Origin: an uncultured Acetobacteraceae bacterium
GTDB lineage: Bacteria > Pseudomonadota > Alphaproteobacteria > Acetobacterales > Acetobacteraceae
Assembly (NCBI GenBank): GCA_937874445.1
Contig: CALNAL010000286.1
Location: 1 to 7,031, forward strand
Length of the DNA stretch: 7,031 nt
Reading direction: 5' to 3'
Shown here: positions 5,063-7,031 of the stretch, piece by piece
Numbering within the stretch: position 1 is the stretch's first letter
How the letters are laid out: every line of letters begins with the position of its first letter
Program-made: the position numbers and the translations under genes
The notes under the pieces: model-generated
Database searches by the model: none
What the model was told of the DNA's origin: nothing
The model's input: the letters and a program-made list of their open reading frames with translations, nothing else

Positions 5063-5635
5063 ACCGAGGAACTGATCGTGGCCCTCGAACGCGAACAGCT
5101 CGACGTGGCCTTCATCCGTCCCCCCTTCCCCGAGGAGGGGCCCCTGCGGACCGAGCTGTTCTCCAGCGAGCCCCTGGCGGTCGCCGTGCCGCGGACACAC
5201 CGTTTCGCTAGCAGAAAAATTCTGCGCCTGTCCGATCTCGCGCAGGAGCCGTTCATCATCGTGCCGCGCCACTACAGCTTCGGCCTGTCCGATTCCGTGC
5301 TGGCCGCCTGCCGGGAAGCCGGATTCACGCCCCGCATCTCCCAGCGGGCGCCGCAGCTTTCCTCGGCCATCAATTTCGTCGCCGCCGGCATGGGCATCAC
5401 GGTGACGTCGAGCTGCATGCGCTTCCAGCAGCCCGCAAGTATCCGCTACGTCCCCCTCGCGCAACCCGACCTGCGCGCCGAGCTGGGAATCACCTACCGC
5501 CGCGACAACCACGCGCCGACATTGCGACATTTTCTCGCCGCCGCGCTGGCCGCGCGCCCTCTTTTGCGCGCGAGTGCCGCTACCAGGCCACCAGCAAAGC
5601 GCCGACGGCAATCAGGCAGACGCCCGCCCAGTTGA
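5063..5635 (+). pseudogene. LysR-type regulator remnant lacking the DNA-binding half
   Basis: The frame from about 5063 gives about 165 residues of the effector-binding domain of a LysR-type regulator: TEELIVALEREQLDVAFIRPP in pieces (EELIVALEREQLDVAF, FIRPPFPEEGPL), SEPLAVAVPRTHRFA, LAQEPFIIVPR, then INFVAAGMGITV and YVPLAQPDLRAELGI. These are the familiar LysR C-terminal landmarks. The N-terminal helix-turn-helix, linker and start of the first subdomain (about 115-125 residues of a usual 300 or so) are absent. Upstream of about 5060 the sequence is the antisense of the MFS gene. The last 15-20 residues are basic and unlike LysR and overlap the convergent EamA gene, so the original stop may have been lost; an imperfect GC stem (5551-5556/5567-5572) lies there. 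Without DNA-binding domain, start codon or promoter it cannot act as a regulator. It was presumably the divergent activator of the MFS-AtuA-DUF4387 operon. Confidence 0.85.
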
Positions 5636-6011
5636 GGGAGGAAAGCCGCTCGCCGAGGAAAAGACAGGCGAACACCGCGACCATGACCACGCTGAGCTTG
5701 TCGATGGGCGCCACGCGGGCGGCATCGCCGAGCTTGAGGGCGCGGAAGTAGCACAGCCACGAGGCCCCGGTGGCGAGGCCCGACAGCACCAGGAAGACCC
5801 AGCTGCGCAGAGGCGTTTGCGCAAGGCCGTGGAATTCCCCGAAGCCCGCCACCACGCCGGCGCTGGCCAGCAGGATGACGCAGGTACGAATAAGGGTCGC
5901 GAGATCGGAATTGATGCCGCTCACGCCTACCTTGGCGAGAATGGCCGTCATCGCGGCAAACACGGCGGAGGACACAGCCCAGAACGGCCATGTCTGGAAA
6001 AGGACGCGCAC
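5580..6011 (-). CDS. EamA/DMT-superfamily single-domain transporter-like protein
   Basis: This complete 143-residue integral membrane protein has five likely helices (about 9-28, 38-57, 70-89, 99-119, 125-142). The C-terminal part holds the EamA hallmarks: YFRALKLGDAARVAPIDKL in pieces (FRALKLGDA, RVAPIDKLS), LFLGERLS, then a last helix ending in LLVAW. It corresponds to the single-EamA-domain class of about 140 residues, not the usual double-domain transporters of about 300, so it probably dimerises; this is known of the superfamily. The substrate is unknown. The start is GTG (complement of 6009-6011), with GGAGGGG 6 bases upstream (complement of 6017-6023); the encoded N-terminus MRVLFQTWPFWAVSSA fits the class. 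It converges with the LysR remnant, overlapping its 3' end by 56 bases. No damage is visible. It may be co-transcribed with the hydrolase gene 90 bases upstream. Confidence 0.85.
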   Translation of the reverse strand: MRVLFQTWPFWAVSSAVFAAMTAILAKVGVSGINSDLATLIRTCVILLASAGVVAGFGEFHGLAQTPLRSWVFLVLSGLATGASWLCYFRALKLGDAARVAPIDKLSVVMVAVFACLFLGERLSSLNWAGVCLIAVGALLVAW

Positions 6012-6101
6012 CTGTTCCCCTCCTGCGGTGGATCAGAAGACAGCCGCGGTGCTAGCAGCGTGCCACGCCCGCCGAAAGCCCCACTCCCCGCAACGCCGCC
6101 C

Positions 6102-7031
6102 TCACCAATTCGCCGCCGGGGCATGGCGCGTCAACAGGGCCATCAGCGAGCGACCCAGGCTGTTGTCCCAATTGAAGGCGTTCTCCAGCACCACCACGGC
6201 AGTGTGGTGCTCGGGATCGACGGCCAAGTAGCTCGTATACCCCCCGATCAGACCGACCTGGTAGAGAACATGCTGTCCGCCGCTGTCATCGGCGATCCAG
6301 GCGATGGCCGCCGCCTCCTCGGCGCGGGGGATGCGCACGCGCAAATTGTCGGCCAGGGCCGGGCGCGGCGGCGGCCCCTGCGGGTCGAGGTGGGCGGCGG
6401 CGAAGGTCAGCAGATCGCGGGCCGTCGAGGTGAGCGCCGCCGCGCCGCGCAGGATTTCCGTGAAGTGCCAGTCGGGCGTCGTCGCGCCGCGGGGGATGAA
6501 TTTCGGCTCGTCGCCCGCATGGCCGATCGCGCGCTCCGCGTAGCCGGGCAGGAGCTCGGGGCGGTAGCCGGTATGGGTCAGGCCGAGCGGGTCGGTAATG
6601 CGGCTGGCCAGCAGCTCGTCGATGCTCTGGCCCGCGCGCTCGGTCACGACCTCGCCGAGGATCGCATAGCCGATGTTGGAGTACTGCGACTCGATCGGCG
6701 TCGAGGGGGAGAAATCGGCCAGGTAGTCGAGCACCGCCTGCCGGTCGAGGCTGCGGTAGAAATTCTCCCCGGTGAAGAAATAGCCGAGAAAGCGGGCCAG
6801 GATATCCGCCGTGTAGGGTTGGCGGGGCAGGCCGGAGCTGTGGGTGGCCAGCTGCACGACGGTGATGTGGGCCGCCGCCGGGCTCAGGGGCGTGCCCGGC
6901 GGCAGGAGCGTGGCAAGCCGGTCGTCCCAGGAGAGGCTGCCGTCCGCGACCATTGTCGCGGCAATGCCGGCGAGGAACCCCTTGCTGAGCGAGCCTACCG
7001 CAAAGAGCGTGTCGGCGTCGGGAGCGTGGCC
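6102..7031 (-). CDS. Serine beta-lactamase-like hydrolase (class C / esterase family), 5' partial
   Basis: The frame enters from the right edge and shows the last 309 residues. Near the start is FAVGSLSKGFLAG with the SxxK motif (Ser14, Lys17 of the visible part; Ser codon complement of 6990-6992). THSSGLPRQP follows, and the YxN motif is YSN at visible residues 117-119 (QYSNIGYAILGE), with DPLGLTHTG after it. This is the layout of the beta-lactamase/PBP-like serine hydrolases, which include class C beta-lactamases, D-aminopeptidases and esterases. The usual third motif (KTG, HTG or HxG) appears as QVGLIGGYTSY, without Lys or His, which argues against a classic AmpC and for an esterase- or peptidase-like relative. 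The first part, including any signal peptide, lies outside the window, so its location is unknown. The frame is open past the internal ATG at 6953, which is not the start because SxxK lies upstream of it. Confidence 0.85.
   Translation of the reverse strand, partial: GHAPDADTLFAVGSLSKGFLAGIAATMVADGSLSWDDRLATLLPPGTPLSPAAAHITVVQLATHSSGLPRQPYTADILARFLGYFFTGENFYRSLDRQAVLDYLADFSPSTPIESQYSNIGYAILGEVVTERAGQSIDELLASRITDPLGLTHTGYRPELLPGYAERAIGHAGDEPKFIPRGATTPDWHFTEILRGAAALTSTARDLLTFAAAHLDPQGPPPRPALADNLRVRIPRAEEAAAIAWIADDSGGQHVLYQVGLIGGYTSYLAVDPEHHTAVVVLENAFNWDNSLGRSLMALLTRHAPAANW

Noticed and set aside
4487..5611. A 374-codon minus-strand open frame
   Set aside because: Its first 175 or so codons are antisense to the LysR remnant; only the part below about 5062 is MFS sequence. 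It should not be read as an intact fused protein.
3911..5635. A 574-codon + strand open frame
   Set aside because: Only the part after about 5063 is real (LysR remnant). The first two-thirds are antisense to AtuA and the MFS gene, so the long protein is a chimera produced by the deletion junction.
6012..6101. Terminator or promoter in the gap between the hydrolase and EamA genes
   Set aside because: The 90 bases hold the EamA ribosome site, but I could not find a convincing hairpin with a T-run or a -35/-10 pair.

Overview
The window is a GC-rich stretch of bacterial chromosome. The codon use, the AtuA/DUF4387 pair and the phage-type genes suggest a proteobacterium, probably alpha- or betaproteobacterial; I cannot fix the genus from this sequence. 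There are no RNA genes, CRISPR arrays or recognisable insertion sequences.

Left block (1-2312). This is a compact, phage-like or prophage-remnant run, mostly on the + strand. In order it holds the tail of an unrecognised protein, a papain-like cysteine peptidase, a short two-helix membrane protein on the opposite strand, a small protein resembling a prophage family, a 66-residue two-helix (holin-like) protein, and a lipoprotein. Spacing is tight: SD-coupled starts, an ATGA overlap and overlapping frames. Two of the genes lack a clear start codon, so the block may be decaying.

Central block (2309-5635). This is the remains of a catabolic locus. On the minus strand an MFS transporter is followed by an AtuA-family (DUF1446) protein and a DUF4387 protein; a LysR-type regulator was transcribed the other way. 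AtuA and DUF4387 are intact and separated by 2 bases. The transporter and the regulator are both broken. Each lacks its 5' part, and both are cut at the same point near 5055-5066, as expected from one deletion that removed the shared promoter region and the first third or so of both divergent genes. The transporter also carries an in-frame TAG at 4487-4489. The locus has therefore lost its importer and regulator but kept its presumed enzyme genes.

Right block (5580-7031). On the minus strand are a complete single-domain EamA/DMT-type membrane protein (GTG start) and most of a serine beta-lactamase-like hydrolase (SxxK and YxN motifs visible) that runs off the right edge.

I found no convincing new defence or regulatory system. 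The strongest observations are the double truncation at the LysR/MFS junction, the amber codon, the papain-like peptidase in phage context, and the shared CTAG stop beside a very strong hairpin. If the sequence is a metagenome or draft assembly, several of the lesions could be assembly errors and should be checked against reads first.
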